A DNA stretch of 64,000 nt from Metridium senile (GCA_949775045.1 OX459108.1:14159711-14223710), one strand, 5' to 3'; shown: positions 40,484 to 51,242, numbered from the stretch's first letter. Translations and numbers: made by a program. The notes: a model not told the origin generated them from the letters alone.

Positions 40484-43400
40484 CTAAGCATCCCTCACAT
40501 CTCGATGTGCTTTAGGAATAGTTAGAGTTATCCCTTCAAAATCTTTGGTTACTGTAATTTGGCACCCTAATCTTGACCTGAAAAGGACATAAGATTATTA
40601 GTGAATTGTTGATGTATGAAATTACTTTTTTTTCCACAAAGATGACAACCAGGTGTTTATGCTTTGATGGTAATGGTTATAACTTTTTTATGATGACAAC
40701 AATAATGATTTATATAGTGGTGCAGTGGCGGGTCTAGGAATATTTTAGGGGGGGGGGGGGGTGAATGTGAAGCGTATATTTTGGTATTTGTGCATTGTGG
40801 TTATGATAATAGCAATGATAGTGAAGGTTTTTGGTGACAATGATGGTGTCAGTGATAATATAGTTGATGATGATGCTAATGATGGTAGTTATGATTACAC
40901 TGATCATCATGACAAAAAGGTAATGATGGTGATAACAATAGCAATGATAGTGAAGGTTTTTGGTGATGATGATGATGTCAATGATGATAGTAATGATTAC
41001 ACTGATCATTATGACAAAAAAGTAATGGTGGAGATGACGATAGCAATGATAGTGAAGGTTTTAAGTGATGATGATGATGTCAATGATGATAGTAATGATT
41101 ACACTGATCATTATGACAAAAAAGTAATGGTGGAGATGATGATAGCAATGATAGTGAAGGTTTTTGGTGACAATAGATGAAATTGATGATGATAATGTCA
41201 GTGATGATAATGTCAATGATGATAGAAAATAGAAATTTTATGAAATAGTTATGATTTTGTCAGATACAGTACCGCCTGGAATCACATGTACCTTTTTCGC
41301 GAACAGAACGCGAACACTAAGTGCGTTCTGTACGCACTTTGTTCGCACTTTGTTCGCAAATTGTTCGCAAATTGTTCGCGATCACCACTGTTCGCCCCAA
41401 AAGTAATTTTGATTATTCTAAACAGTCACCCATACTTTCAAAAAAGTTTTAGAAAACTCATGTGCCGCACATATAATCATTTTGTAAAGGTCTTCTCCCT
41501 TTTTCTGTTCGCGAACACTGTTCGAGAACAGTCTGTGTTCGCGAAAATTTCGCGATCAAATTGCGAACAATTTGAGAACAAACTGCGAACAGAACGCGTA
41601 CAGTGTTCGCGTTCTGTTCGCGAAATGCACGCGAACAAAGGTACGTGATTCCAGGCGGTACTGTATATGGAGACACAAGAGCGCAAAGATCGTAATGTGC
41701 CTGCTTTTTTACTTTACTGCATAAAAGGGGGTGAAAAGTCACCCAATTCAGTTTGAATGATTATGAAAATAATCATCAGATATAGTTATGATAACAGGTG
41801 ATAATAATAATGATGATAATAGAAATAAGTAACTATTCTACATGACATGTAATTGACCCAATTTCTAATGCTATTAATGCATGCAGTCAACACTCACGTA
41901 TCGGTCAGTCCAAAAGCCAGGTCTAACATGTCCAGTTCTTCGTCCGTAGGCTCTTCAAGGTTTAACTTGTTCATTTCTTCTTGATTGAATATCAAATGAC
42001 AAGTTGAACAAGAGAGTGTTCCTTCACAAGCACCTAGGGAATATGAACATAACAAGTTGTTGCAGTGGTAGATTATAAAACAAGTATTTCTTGGTAGAAA
42101 CATGCAATACATCACAAATTGTGTATATAAAACACTTTATTAGAAAACTCCAATATCAAAATGATAACAAACACAAAGAAATAAATGAAGATAAAATATC
42201 TATAGTCAAATAGAATCCCAGACTTGGGTAAATTAAACTTCATAATTATTATGTTCATATTGCTGACATCCTTTGCAGGCTTCAGTGTGTAGACTGTAGC
42301 TTAATTGGCTGTAGGGGCAGATCCAGAAGTTTGTCAAGGGGTTCCAATTGCAAATGAAGGGGTCTTAAGGTGTTATGGGGAGTCCAGTCCCTAAATATCT
42401 TAAATTAAATAGGGGTGTGTTCGATGCCACTAGGGACACCCCCTAGATCCTCCCCTGGGCTGCGTTTTTCCAAACAGAAGTATATGGATGTTTACAATTT
42501 GTTCTTACCTTCTAAGTCAACATCATGATCTTTAGCAATATCTAACAGAGAATCTCCTATCTTAGCTTTGACTGGTATCTTATCACCGTCACGGTCAATG
42601 AAGGTTATTGTCACTCTGAAGTAGGAAGAAACAAATAATCATAAAATTATGTACATTTTAAGGAAAGAATAATAACCATCATTATCATCATATTAATCAT
42701 CATTGGCCATTGGTACCATCATCAACCCACTATTCATACCAATATTCATTATGAATAACATTATAGACCAAATTGAAATATGGTGTCCAATTATAATACC
42801 TATTGTTCTTGACTGGCTATAGCCTTGTGTTCAACAACTGCATGCATCAACATATTATTCAATGCAGCTTCTACATGCAGTGTTAAGTTTAAAGACAACT
42901 AGCACAAACGTTTCGTGTTGGACCCCTTAGGGTCTATTTGCAGGGTTCCACCAGAGTTAATAATGGTACCGTTCAACCTCAACACCGTAACAATAGGCCG
43001 TTCCTTTGAAGTTTGCCGGGTTTCATAACCAGTCCCTCCATTAAACTCTGGTTCCACAAATCAATCTATCAATGTTGGAACACCTTTACCTTCCAACATA
43101 CAAATCATGTTATTCAGAGTGAGTTTCGCCCGTGAAAGAGAAACGACTTAATTGTCTTGGTTGATAAAGAACAAAAGGAAACAATGCGTTAATGCCAGAA
43201 TGATTTCAATAATTCGTAAAACGAAGTGTCTAGATGTACGCCAGGCGTACAGAGTGTCTTCAAAGACTACATGTACGTCAATCGAATTATTTAAAAAAAA
43301 GGCTTGGCTTTAGAATACCCCAACACTTTTTAGGCCACAGTATAGACCTGTCACCGTGGTCCGCAGTGATTGACTGTGGACCGCAGTTACACTTAGTTGT

Positions 43401-44626
43401 ATATCTTTATTTCACTTCGGACTGCGGACCGCGGTTACAAAAAGCTGTATATCTATTTCACTTTGGACCGCGGACCGCGGTTACAATAAGTTGTATATCT
43501 TTATTTCACTTCGGACTGCGGACCGCGGTTACAAAAAGTTGTATATCTTTATTTCACTTCGGACTGCGGACCGCGGTTACAAAAAGTTGTATATCTTTAT
43601 TTCACTTCGGACTGCGGACCGCGGTTACAATAAGTTGTATATCTTTATTTCACTTCGGACTGCGGACCGCGGTTACAATAAGTTGTATATCTTTATTTCA
43701 CTTCGGACTGCGGACCGCGGTTACACTTAGTTGTATATCTATTTCACTTTGGACTGCGGACCGCGGTTACACTTAGTTGTATATCTTTATTTCACTTCGG
43801 ACTTAGTTTATATTAGTATTTCGCCGTTCTCAAAAGACAACGGAGTACGGGTACAGCAATTTCCATTGCATGCCTTCAAAAATGTCGGGGTATTCTAAAG
43901 TTGCTCCAAAAAAAATCCTGTTTAGGACTAAATCTACTCGAATCAAATCCACAAAACTTTGTTTAGAATTTCAAAGGCCTTCCGTTGAGGATTTTAGGTC
44001 GAAAATTCCGAGCTTTTCCAGCGCTCTATATACTAGCGATTTGACGTGACACTTAAAAAATGTTTGCCGATTTTTTTAATAACAGCAAAGACTACGTGTA
44101 CGTACGTACGAATTATTATTTGGCTTTTCACGACCTTATGTCTAAGTTTGACATTATTTATTACAAATAAAGCTTTTATATTGTATTGTAGCCCCTTGCA
44201 TTGCATTTTCTAAAAAATAATGCCATTGTCGAAATTTTGTCCACCAACTGTTTTATTAGTGTCACGGCAAATCGCGCCAAATCAACAGAAGGCCTTTGAA
44301 TTTCTAAACAAAGTTTTGTGGATTTGATTTGAGTAGATTTAGTCCTAAACAGGATTTTTTTTTAAATAATTCGATTGACGTACATGTAGTCTTTGAAGAC
44401 ACTCTGTACGCCTGGCGTACATCTAGACACTACGTTCAGAAAAATGTAGAACTTTGTTTACTTACGATTCTTGCTTCGGTTGTTCTTTTGAGCTAGTTGT
44501 TGACAAGGCAGAACGTGGAGAGAATCCTAATACATAGGGAATTACGGTCCTAGTTGTAATTAATCGAGCTGATTGGGTGGAAAGGCATAAAGATTTTTTT
44601 ACAAAACTTCTCAGCACGGACGCCAT
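40484..44626 (-). CDS. FDX1: Mitochondrial [2Fe-2S] ferredoxin (adrenodoxin/FDX1-like), 4 exons, 165 aa
   Basis: Minus-strand exons in coding order: 44466-44626, 42509-42615, 41898-42033, 40484-40577, all in frame. The N-terminus (about 1-45) is basic and Ser/Thr-rich with no acidic residue before K47, as expected of a mitochondrial presequence. The mature domain starts with [20 protein letters not shown]. Cluster ligands are C92, C98 and C101 in [15 protein letters not shown], and C140 in [18 protein letters not shown] matches adrenodoxin, the electron carrier from ferredoxin reductase to mitochondrial P450s, more closely than FDX2; a role in Fe-S cluster or lipoyl biosynthesis is also possible. 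The start at 44626 is favoured over an upstream in-frame ATG at 44674 because it opens the presequence. Introns 1 and 3 carry large palindromic elements. Confidence 0.93.
40795..41215. repeat. GAT-rich minisatellite in FDX1 intron 3
   Basis: About 110-bp units containing GCAATGATAGTGAAGGTTTT and ATTACACTGATCATTATGAC, three to four copies, preceded by a G-run (40748-40761) next to GTGGCGGGTCTAGG. Confidence 0.85.
41267..41663. mobile_element. Tc1/mariner-type MITE, 397 bp, TA duplication, FDX1 intron 3
   Basis: Begins CAGTACCGCCTGGAATCAC and ends GTGATTCCAGGCGGTACTG, flanked by TA on both sides. The arms continue as GTACCTTTTTCGCGAACAGA, and the interior is dense in GTTCGC/GCGAAC hexamers. 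The CAGT terminus with TA duplication is the Tc1/mariner signature. No transposase is present, so it would be mobilised in trans. Confidence 0.85.
42308..42462. mobile_element. Short MITE in FDX1 intron 2
   Basis: GGCTGTAGGGGCAGATCCAG near 42307 and CTAGATCCTCCCCTGGGCTG near 42443 are imperfect inverted ends. The internal sequence has several G-runs and C-runs. Confidence 0.55.
43221..44435. mobile_element. 1.2-kb nested palindrome in FDX1 intron 1
   Basis: Outer arms of about 80 bp: TGTCTAGATGTACGCCAGGC with GACTACATGTACGTCAATCG (left), reversed at 44354-44430. A second inverted pair lies within: CTGTTTAGGACTAAATCTAC with TTGTTTAGAATTTCAAAGGC (about 43918-43978) against 44295-44358. A third short pair is TTTAGAATACCCCAACA (43310) against GTCGGGGTATTCTAAAG (43886). 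Between them sits the 48-bp array. No transposase. One element inserted in another, or a multi-step fold-back element. Confidence 0.8.
43365..43800. repeat. 48-bp minisatellite, about nine copies, open in one frame
   Basis: The unit is GGACTGCGGACCGCGGTTAC followed by AAGTTGTATATC and TTTATTTCACTTC. Unit length is 48, a multiple of three, so an open frame repeats 16 residues ([10 protein letters not shown]...CISL) across the array. It contains the palindrome CCGCGG in each unit. There is no start context or splice support for translation. Confidence 0.9.
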
Positions 44627-44959
44627 CTTGATTGTTGAGCTATTGCATAAGTTGTATTGCGTGACGTACGTCATGCGTGACCCATATAAGCGTCACCTTG
44701 GTATTTGTTCTTATTTTAAACAAAATTTCAAAATAAATTCTGCTAGTTATTTTTTTTTAATGAAAATTCGAATAATCTTGTATTTCTAGTAATTAGTTGA
44801 TGAGAAATTGTTGCAAAAAAGCCTGTACAAATATGTGACGTACCTATAGCGTGACATGACGTAGACATACGGGAACCTCGAACTATGTAATTACATTAGC
44901 ATAATTTCCTTCGCTGATCGTCTTTCCGTGTGACTTTCTTCTGCGATAGACGTACTAAA
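44627..44959. promoter_or_regulatory. Bidirectional promoter region, FDX1 / membrane-protein gene
   Basis: Divergent start codons at 44626 (-) and 44960 (+) leave 333 bp. Several TGACGTA/TACGTCA-like CRE motifs lie in it (GTGACGTACGTCATGCGTGA near 44660, TGTGACGTACC near 44835, CATGACGTAGAC near 44857), suggesting CREB/ATF-type control. The function is inferred. Confidence 0.5.
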
Positions 44960-47900
44960 ATGATTCGTATTTCGATCCTGATTGTGGGAGCTTTCCTAGT
45001 GGGAATTACTCTAGGACAAGAGTTTAAATCGACAAAAATTGGTGTTTCAGAATCAAGCCAAAAGAATCTCGAACGAGTCCTGATAAACGTCCAAACTACC
45101 AAAATTGAAAAAGATGACAAGGGAAATTTCAAAGACGCCGAAATTTTGAAGGTAAGTTTAATAGGATTTGAAAACTAACTCAACAGAGTTATAACTTAGA
45201 TATTAAAATATAAATTCGATGAAAAACATTTATTGTAGAGAATAAAAGAAAGTTTAAAATTTCGAAGTTTGAGTTTTTTAATATTCTGACAAGAAGAAGT
45301 GATGATTGAAACGCGCTACATGACCATTGTGTCGAACTGATATAAATACTACCACCAAACTTCTTAAAAACGCAATTCCAGGAAGGGCTGTCTAGTCAGG
45401 AAATATATTTTTTAAGTCGCTTTTAGCTTTCCTTGAGCATATCGATTAATACAGGATGGATTATCGCCAAATTTTTGTGCTGACTGTCAATTCAAAGAAT
45501 AATTTATTCGAGCGACTTATGTCTAGTGTCGATTTGCAACGAAGTTGTAATACTTTTATCACGATTTATCACACCAAAACTACTTATATTAATCCGTGAA
45601 AGATGTCTTTCATAATTCACATGATTTTTTTCTAAGCTATGGTTAAAAAATAGGCAAAAAAGTCCATGAATATATGTTGTTGATTTCGTTATTAATGCCG
45701 TCGTCATATTAGCTTTCTTATGCAAATTTTGTTCACTCCTTCGTTTGGAGTTATTGTTGTTGGATTCATTATGCCCTAAGAAATATCACAGCTGTTTCGT
45801 TGCTCTTTTGTCAGTTTTTTAATGAAGCTAAGATTGCTTTTCATTTTTTTCTGTTTCTTTCAGCATTTCTGTAGATTTTAAGAAAAAATATTTTGTGTTC
45901 ATGATTATCATGCAGCTGTGAATACATGCATGGGTGGTTTCTATACGACGAAAACATTTTGAAAACTTCTGGAATAAATTATTAATTATTTGTTTGAATT
46001 TTCCTTTACAAATTTGGAACTTTTGGAAATTGCATTGACAATTGCTTCAAAATGTGGATGAAATTTGCTGATAATATTATTATGCCCTTTCTGCTTGATG
46101 TATATGTCAAATTAGTTATCTGTTATTTTTTTTTACGTGATTCTATGGAATGAAAACATTAAGAGATGTTATTGAGAATGATGGTGATAAATATGATGAT
46201 ATCAGTAGAGATGATGTTAATGGTTATGATGATGGCTGTCTAAAGGCCCAGGCAAACAGCTTCAACATTGGTTTGATTTTGTGGAATGCTGTAGACTGGT
46301 TGTTGAACAATGTTGAACGTAGTGGGGACAAACAGTTTCAACATTACCGTTCAACAAAATCAAATGGATGTTGAAGAAAATGTTGAAGCCGTTTGCCTGG
46401 GCCTTATGTAATAATGGTTATGATGATGATGCTGACAATGGTGATGATGATAATGTAAAGGTGATAATGGTAATAATGATGATATTGGTGATAATGATAA
46501 TAATATGGTGATAATGATGATACTGATAATGATGATGATGATTTTTCTTGACATCAGTTATAGTAGTAATGATGTTGATGCTGTTTATAAGGGAGAAGAC
46601 AATAACAATGTTCCTTATTATAGTGATGACGATAATATTGTTAACAATAGAACTGATACTGATGAATAAAATAATAACAGTGATACAATGATTATCTTTC
46701 TTAGGTCAGTTTCCAAGTAACAGTTATAGAAGGAAACATCCATGTCAATGGATTCAAGGCACAGCACGGCACTGTTACAGCATTCCACTTCCATGCTCAA
46801 ATAGGTACTGAATAATTATAAAAATTAGAAGAATTAATTTGATTATATTATCAATGTTACCAAGAAGATTCAATTGTTTTTGATGTACATGGCTTCAGAT
46901 CATCTTTCTTTTGTTTGGGTGACAAAGTGGTTTACCACGTGCCTGTCACCTGTGTAGTCTAGGTTTGAGCCCCGTCTCAGGCATGACTTATATGTGAGTT
47001 GAGTTTGTTTTCCTATACCACAAGAGATGATTTCTCCAGGTTATCCAGTTTTCCTCCTTCCCAAAAAGAACATGTGAGCCAAGTTGTGTGCAAAATATTT
47101 AAAGTAGAGGTATTGAGTTTGAGTCTCCCTGATTAGTAGGGCACATGATACATGTCCAGCTAAAAAATTAAGAAGTTAAAAAAACTGATTTATTTTATTT
47201 TTATTTTATTTATTTTCCTATTTACAGATGAGATTGGTAAGAATAATGCTGTACTCCGCCACCATAAGTCTCTACCAATCCTGGTGCGTATTCTTGTTGT
47301 TGAGCAAACACAAGTGGTTGGTGCAAACCATGCAAACAAGCTGACAGTTGAGGCACAGATTGTTGAAATTGACAGCAAGAAAGTCACTGAAATTGATGTC
47401 ATGCAGATGATTGTCAAACTTGACAACAGCAAGAACGAACTCCTTGCAGAACGTAAAGTGACTGCTATCCGCATCTCTGAGAGCAAGATTAAGAGTCATC
47501 CATCTAAAAATGATATCCATGTTCATCATCAAGGAGGTAAATTGATATGTTCATTTTATTGATATGTAGGTGGACGACGTACAGTGACTCAGTTTGTTAT
47601 GGTTTTGCCAACTAACCATTGCTATTAGAACAAAAAATATATATAAATCTATTGTGCTAATGGTTGGCAAATTAGCTCACCTATAAACAATTAATATTTG
47701 AGAGAGAGATGAGACAGTAGGAGTTCCTCCTGCGGTATATCTATAGATATTTTTTTGATATTTTCATTGTAAGAGCATTAAGATTTTATGTAATGCGCAA
47801 GAAATAAATTTATTGTTAACAGGTTCCCATTTAAATCTGTACTTTCCCATTTAAATCTGTACTTATGCAAATTGTGTTGATGTGTGCTAAACACACAGAT

Positions 47901-49034
47901 CAACCAATCAGAGTATATTATTTCTGAAGTGAACTTCTCTGATTGGTTGATCTGTGTGTTTAGCACACATCAACACAATTTGCACAAGTACAGATTTAAA
48001 TGGGAAAGTACAGATTTAAATGGGAAAGTACAGATTTAAATGGGAACCTGTTATTATTTTATGTACTGCTGCAGATTTACAATATTATTGGACTGTTAGG
48101 CCATCTTAGGGCTTATGGCAAAGGGGCAAAGACAATATGTACAGAACTTTGATCAATATGCCATGTGCAATAGCTAGAAACAGTTTGTTTACAGTGCTTT
48201 AATGATATTGATTTCTATTCACAGGTAACCTTCCAGACAAGCCTCTGCATGCTTCCAAGAAACAAATGGATGACTACTACAAACACCTTGGAAAACCAAT
48301 GAAACCTAAAACACCTCTGCATTCTGACAAGACCTCTTATGGCGGAAAGGTATAAATTACTATGACTTTTATCATTACTACCTTTGTTGTTACAATGTAT
48401 TGATTAGAGTGCAAACATTATACCTGTGAAACAAGTAGCACTTATTAGGTACTAAATAGTGCTAATTAAACAATAGAAAACAATAGAATTAGCATATACT
48501 ATTTATGTTTCACGCTTTTAATGTTTGTACTCTATCCTCATGTTTACTATGATCATCGCTGTCATCATCAACATCATCATCATTGCCAACACTTAAGAAA
48601 CAAGTGTGGCTTAGCTGAAGGATTCCTTACCGAAGCTAAATAATGCTTTTCCTTACTTTTCAACATCATCATCACTATTACCAAAAACTACTGACATGCT
48701 ATGCCAATAATTCTGATTTTTTTAATATATATTTTAATGAAATACATTTTATTATTAACTCTAACAGATTGACAGATATGAACACAGCATCTGCAAGGGT
48801 TTCTACAAGCTGCCATTCGCTGCTCGTCTGTCTATCTTCCTTCTGATAACATTCCTTGGTCTTGCCACTGTATTCTGCTGTGTGCGTGCCTTCTGTTGCA
48901 AGTCTCCTGCCAAGACTCAAAAGTTCAGCCTGGATGAGTTTGATGACAAGTGTGATTTTGACGGCGTTTTTGATGCACCACCTCTTGATACCAAAATACC
49001 ACTGGAGAAGCAAAAGCTTGTTTTACAAGCTTAA
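44960..49034 (+). CDS. Unrecognised type I single-pass membrane protein, 5 exons, 330 aa
   Basis: Exons: 44960-45151, 46705-46804, 47228-47536, 48225-48349, 48768-49034, in frame throughout. A clear signal peptide (1-20, MIRISILIVGAFLVGITLGQ) opens an ectodomain of about 240 residues with many beta-strand-like alternations in exons 2-3 (FQVTVIEGNIHVNGFKA; ILVRILVVEQTQVVG) and a Lys/His/Pro-rich juxtamembrane part in exon 4. One membrane helix (about 263-280, ending FCCV) precedes a short tail with CC pairs, an acidic FSLDEFDDKCDFDG stretch and no catalytic motif. I do not recognise a family. It could be a lineage-restricted surface protein. The 3' UTR may extend to AATAAA at 50534. Confidence 0.85.
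46243..46405. mobile_element. AAGGCCCAGGCAAAC MITE copy 1, intron 1 of the membrane-protein gene
   Basis: Ends AAGGCCCAGGCAAACAGCTT and AGCCGTTTGCCTGGGCCTT, with TTCAACATT-rich arms. Copy 2 is at 49958-50144. Confidence 0.85.
46415..46550. repeat. ATG microsatellite, intron 1 of the membrane-protein gene
   Basis: Degenerate (GAT)n and (AATGAT)n following the MITE copy. Confidence 0.85.
46917..47190 (+). repeat. tRNA-derived SINE, fullest copy in the window
   Basis: The head GGGTGACAAAGTGGTTTACC (A-box-like) is followed by TAGGTTTGAGCCCCGTCTC (B-box-like) at tRNA spacing. The body has CCAGTTTTCCTCCTTCCC, TTGTGTGCAAAATATTTAAA and GTCCAGCTAAAAAATTAAGA, and an AT-rich tail. Fragments of the same body occur at 10440-10720 and 36288-36412. 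It lies in intron 2 of the membrane-protein gene and runs to within 40 bp of the exon 3 acceptor. Confidence 0.65.
47818..48052. mobile_element. Palindromic MITE copy B, 235 bp, intron 3 of the membrane-protein gene
   Basis: Same termini (AACAGGTTCCCATTTAAATC / TTTAAATGGGAACCTGTT) and inner arms as copy A at 37247-37461. The loop (GTATATTATTTCTGAAGTGA) is the reverse complement of the loop of copy A, so the two copies are inserted in opposite directions. The right arm has one extra ACAGATTTAAATGGGAAAGT unit. Confidence 0.9.
48405..48538. mobile_element. Short MITE, intron 4 of the membrane-protein gene
   Basis: TTAGAGTGCAAACATTATAC with GTGAAAC at the left is the inverse of GTTTCAC with TTTAATGTTTGTACTCTA at the right. 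Confidence 0.65.
48600..48662 (+). repeat. SINE 3'-tail fragment
   Basis: GCTTAGCTGAAGGATTCCTT and GAAGCTAAATAATGCTTTTC match the 3' tail of the SINE at 39395-39628. Confidence 0.55.
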
Positions 49035-49272
49035 CTCACATGGAGGTGTTGAAAAAGGATTGTGTTTTTGCACTTTTATTGATCATTAGATCAAAGTTTG
49101 TTAATTGTAATTATAGCTTCTAAATTGTCCTATGATATCATGATATCACATCTTTGCAGGAAAGTTTACACAACTACAATCATGTTCATAATTGTTAGGA
49201 CTTTGTAACAATTTTATGAACGTTTTTGTTTGAGTTTGAAAAATATACAAAAGGTATCAAATTGGATTTGCC

Positions 49273-49303
<31 letters not shown>

Positions 49304-49957
49304 ACTCTCCCCTCCCCTCCCTAAAGCAATGTTGATTGGCCTTTAATTCAAAAGACAGGATATGTCCCAAGGTATTTTTCACATGATTGTAGTCTGTCCA
49401 TCTCTGAAAAGGGTGACAGGGCAGAAATTCCATGTACATTCGTCTTGTACATACATCCAGTACATAACATTCTGTACTTACAAGATCACAGCTTACATGC
49501 AGTCAATGCTGTACTCTGCTTTGATGTGATTTCATGATGTCATAGACAGTTTTTATTTTTCTAGTTTTTCTTATTTTTCTTATTTTGCTGGTTAATTTTA
49601 TCTTTTTTGTAAAATAATTTAAAATAGCTTTTGTAAAATCACAAAGAAACTTTCTCTATTTTAACCTTTAACATTTTGTCAACATTCAGAGAAGAGATAA
49701 ATGAGGTTTCATAACTGAGTTAAAAAAGAAGAAAAAATGTTGTTTTTTAGGACAAGTTGGGAATGTGAAATTCTTCTCTGGATGTTGATCTCACACATTT
49801 GTAATTATGAATATTTAATGTCTGATTGTCACTATTACTAAATGCATTGGTTATTCAATTGTTGATGTTAGTATAACAATTACAGTATAATTGTATCATT
49901 GTTAATGATAACTTTAGTAAACTTGCTGCTTTGAATGTAGACAGTAGAGTAAAGCTT
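49035..49957. other. Probable 3' UTR / flank with a poly-C plus CA run
   Basis: No ORF. A C-run of about 20 (from 49269) is followed by (CA)n and CT-rich sequence. ATTTTATTTTTCTTATTTT-type AU-rich stretches at about 49550-49640 would be AU-rich elements if the transcript extends to the poly(A) signal at 50534. Confidence 0.5.
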
Positions 49958-50144
49958 AAGGCCCGGGCAAACATCCTTAACATTTGCCTCAACAGCCTTT
50001 TGTTGAATGGCAATGTTGAAGCTGTTTCCACCCCATTTCAGCATTGTTGAAACCGTTTGACTCCTACTTTCAACATCGTTCTGCAGCATTCCACAAAATC
50101 AACCCAATGTTGAAGCAAATGTTGAAGCTGTTTGCCTGGGCCTT
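49958..50144. mobile_element. AAGGCCCAGGCAAAC MITE copy 2
   Basis: Ends AAGGCCCGGGCAAACATCC and AAGCTGTTTGCCTGGGCCTT. The interior has repeated TTCAACATTGTT-like motifs. It is the same family as 46243-46405 but longer and more diverged. Confidence 0.8.
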
Positions 50145-50533
50145 TATTCCACAAGTCTGTACCAGTTCACTCTCTTAACGTTTCTCTCTCATTCAATCAC
50201 AAAAACAACAAAAAATGACTGAGATTTAACTGGAACACATTTAAGGAATAATTTAGTTATTTAGAAGAAATTTGTTAAGGGTATTACCATGTTGAAAACA
50301 CCGTGGAAGAAAGTTAATCTGACTTCCAAAGGGAAACAAAACGACTCATTTCGCTGTGTAAAATACAAACATCCAGCTTTGACATCATTCAGTTATATAT
50401 TATACTGATTGCCTATTTAAGTTGTGTCATACTAGGGATTTAAAATGAGTATTATTAGAGGGTAGTAAATAAGTTAGTATTAGGAATAGCTGTTATTGTA
50501 CATAAATTGTAACCTGTTCACAATATTCATTGC

Positions 50534-50539
50534 AATAAA
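50534..50539 (+). promoter_or_regulatory. Candidate poly(A) signal of the membrane-protein gene
   Basis: AATAAA in GCAATAAAATTTCCACATTG, the first good signal with a GT-rich stretch nearby, 1.5 kb after the stop codon. Confidence 0.4.
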
Positions 50540-50621
50540 ATTTCCACATTGTGCACATTAAATGAGGTATTTTTTTCTGTCTTATTATTACTATCATTAT
50601 TTTTATTGTTATTATAAATAT

Positions 50622-50716
50622 TAGAGTGTGAATAGTATATCCATGAAATAGATATTACTAAATAGTATCAAAATTGCACTAAATCGTATAACTAGAGTTT
50701 CATGGATATATTTTTT
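50622..50716. repeat. Short inverted repeat
   Basis: TAGTATATCCATGAAAT and GTTTCATGGATATAT are inverted around an AAATAGTATCAAAATTGCAC loop. The ends are imperfect. Probably a small MITE relic. Confidence 0.5.
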
Positions 50717-50947
50717 TTCAACAAATTATTTTATTGAGTGATAACTACTAAGTATAAAAAAAAGAAAAATTTACAACACTAAATATTTGGATCACCCAAA
50801 GGGGATATTGTTTGTACTATGATTTCATCAAAACTTTCCTCTGACTACTAAATATGAAAGAATGTATGATGCTATCAGAGCGAAGGCTGTACAATAAAGG
50901 CCTTGAAATGTGAATATTCTTATTTCCAACATAAACCACCATATCGT

Positions 50948-51242
50948 CATCCTCGGGAACCCAGGGGTATTCTTCTGTCGCTCGTTTCTCGCTTCCACAA
51001 CATATACCCCTGGGAACGTAGTCTGTTGGAGCTTGTTCCGGAAGTCAAAATTCAAATTTATTTAACGACTTTCTTTGAAAGGTTATCTTGATTTTCATTG
51101 GTCGACCTGATATGGTCGACCAATCAGGAAAGAGCTGAATTTTGACTTCCGGAACAAGCTCCAACAGACTACGTTCCCAGGGGTATATGTTGTGGAAGCG
51201 AGAAACGAGCGACAGAAGAATACCCCTGGGTTCCCGAGGATG
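50948..51242. mobile_element. MULE-like MITE, 295 bp, about 105-bp TIRs, 9-bp target duplication
   Basis: Left end CATCCTCGGGAACCCAGGGG and right end CCCCTGGGTTCCCGAGGATG are perfect inverses, and the complementarity continues through TTCTGTCGCTCGTTTCTCGC, CACAACATATACCCCTGGGA and GCTTGTTCCGGAAGTCAAAA. CCATATCGT stands immediately before (50939-50947) and after (51243-51251). Long TIRs with a 9-bp duplication are the hallmark of the Mutator superfamily. Near-perfect arms and an exact duplication mean a recent insertion. No transposase ORF; the reported ORFs are read through the arms. Confidence 0.88.

Noticed and set aside
43234..43776. 180-aa repeat protein gene
   Set aside because: Open frame arises because the 48-bp unit is a multiple of three; it sits antisense in a ferredoxin intron within a palindromic element, without splice or start support.
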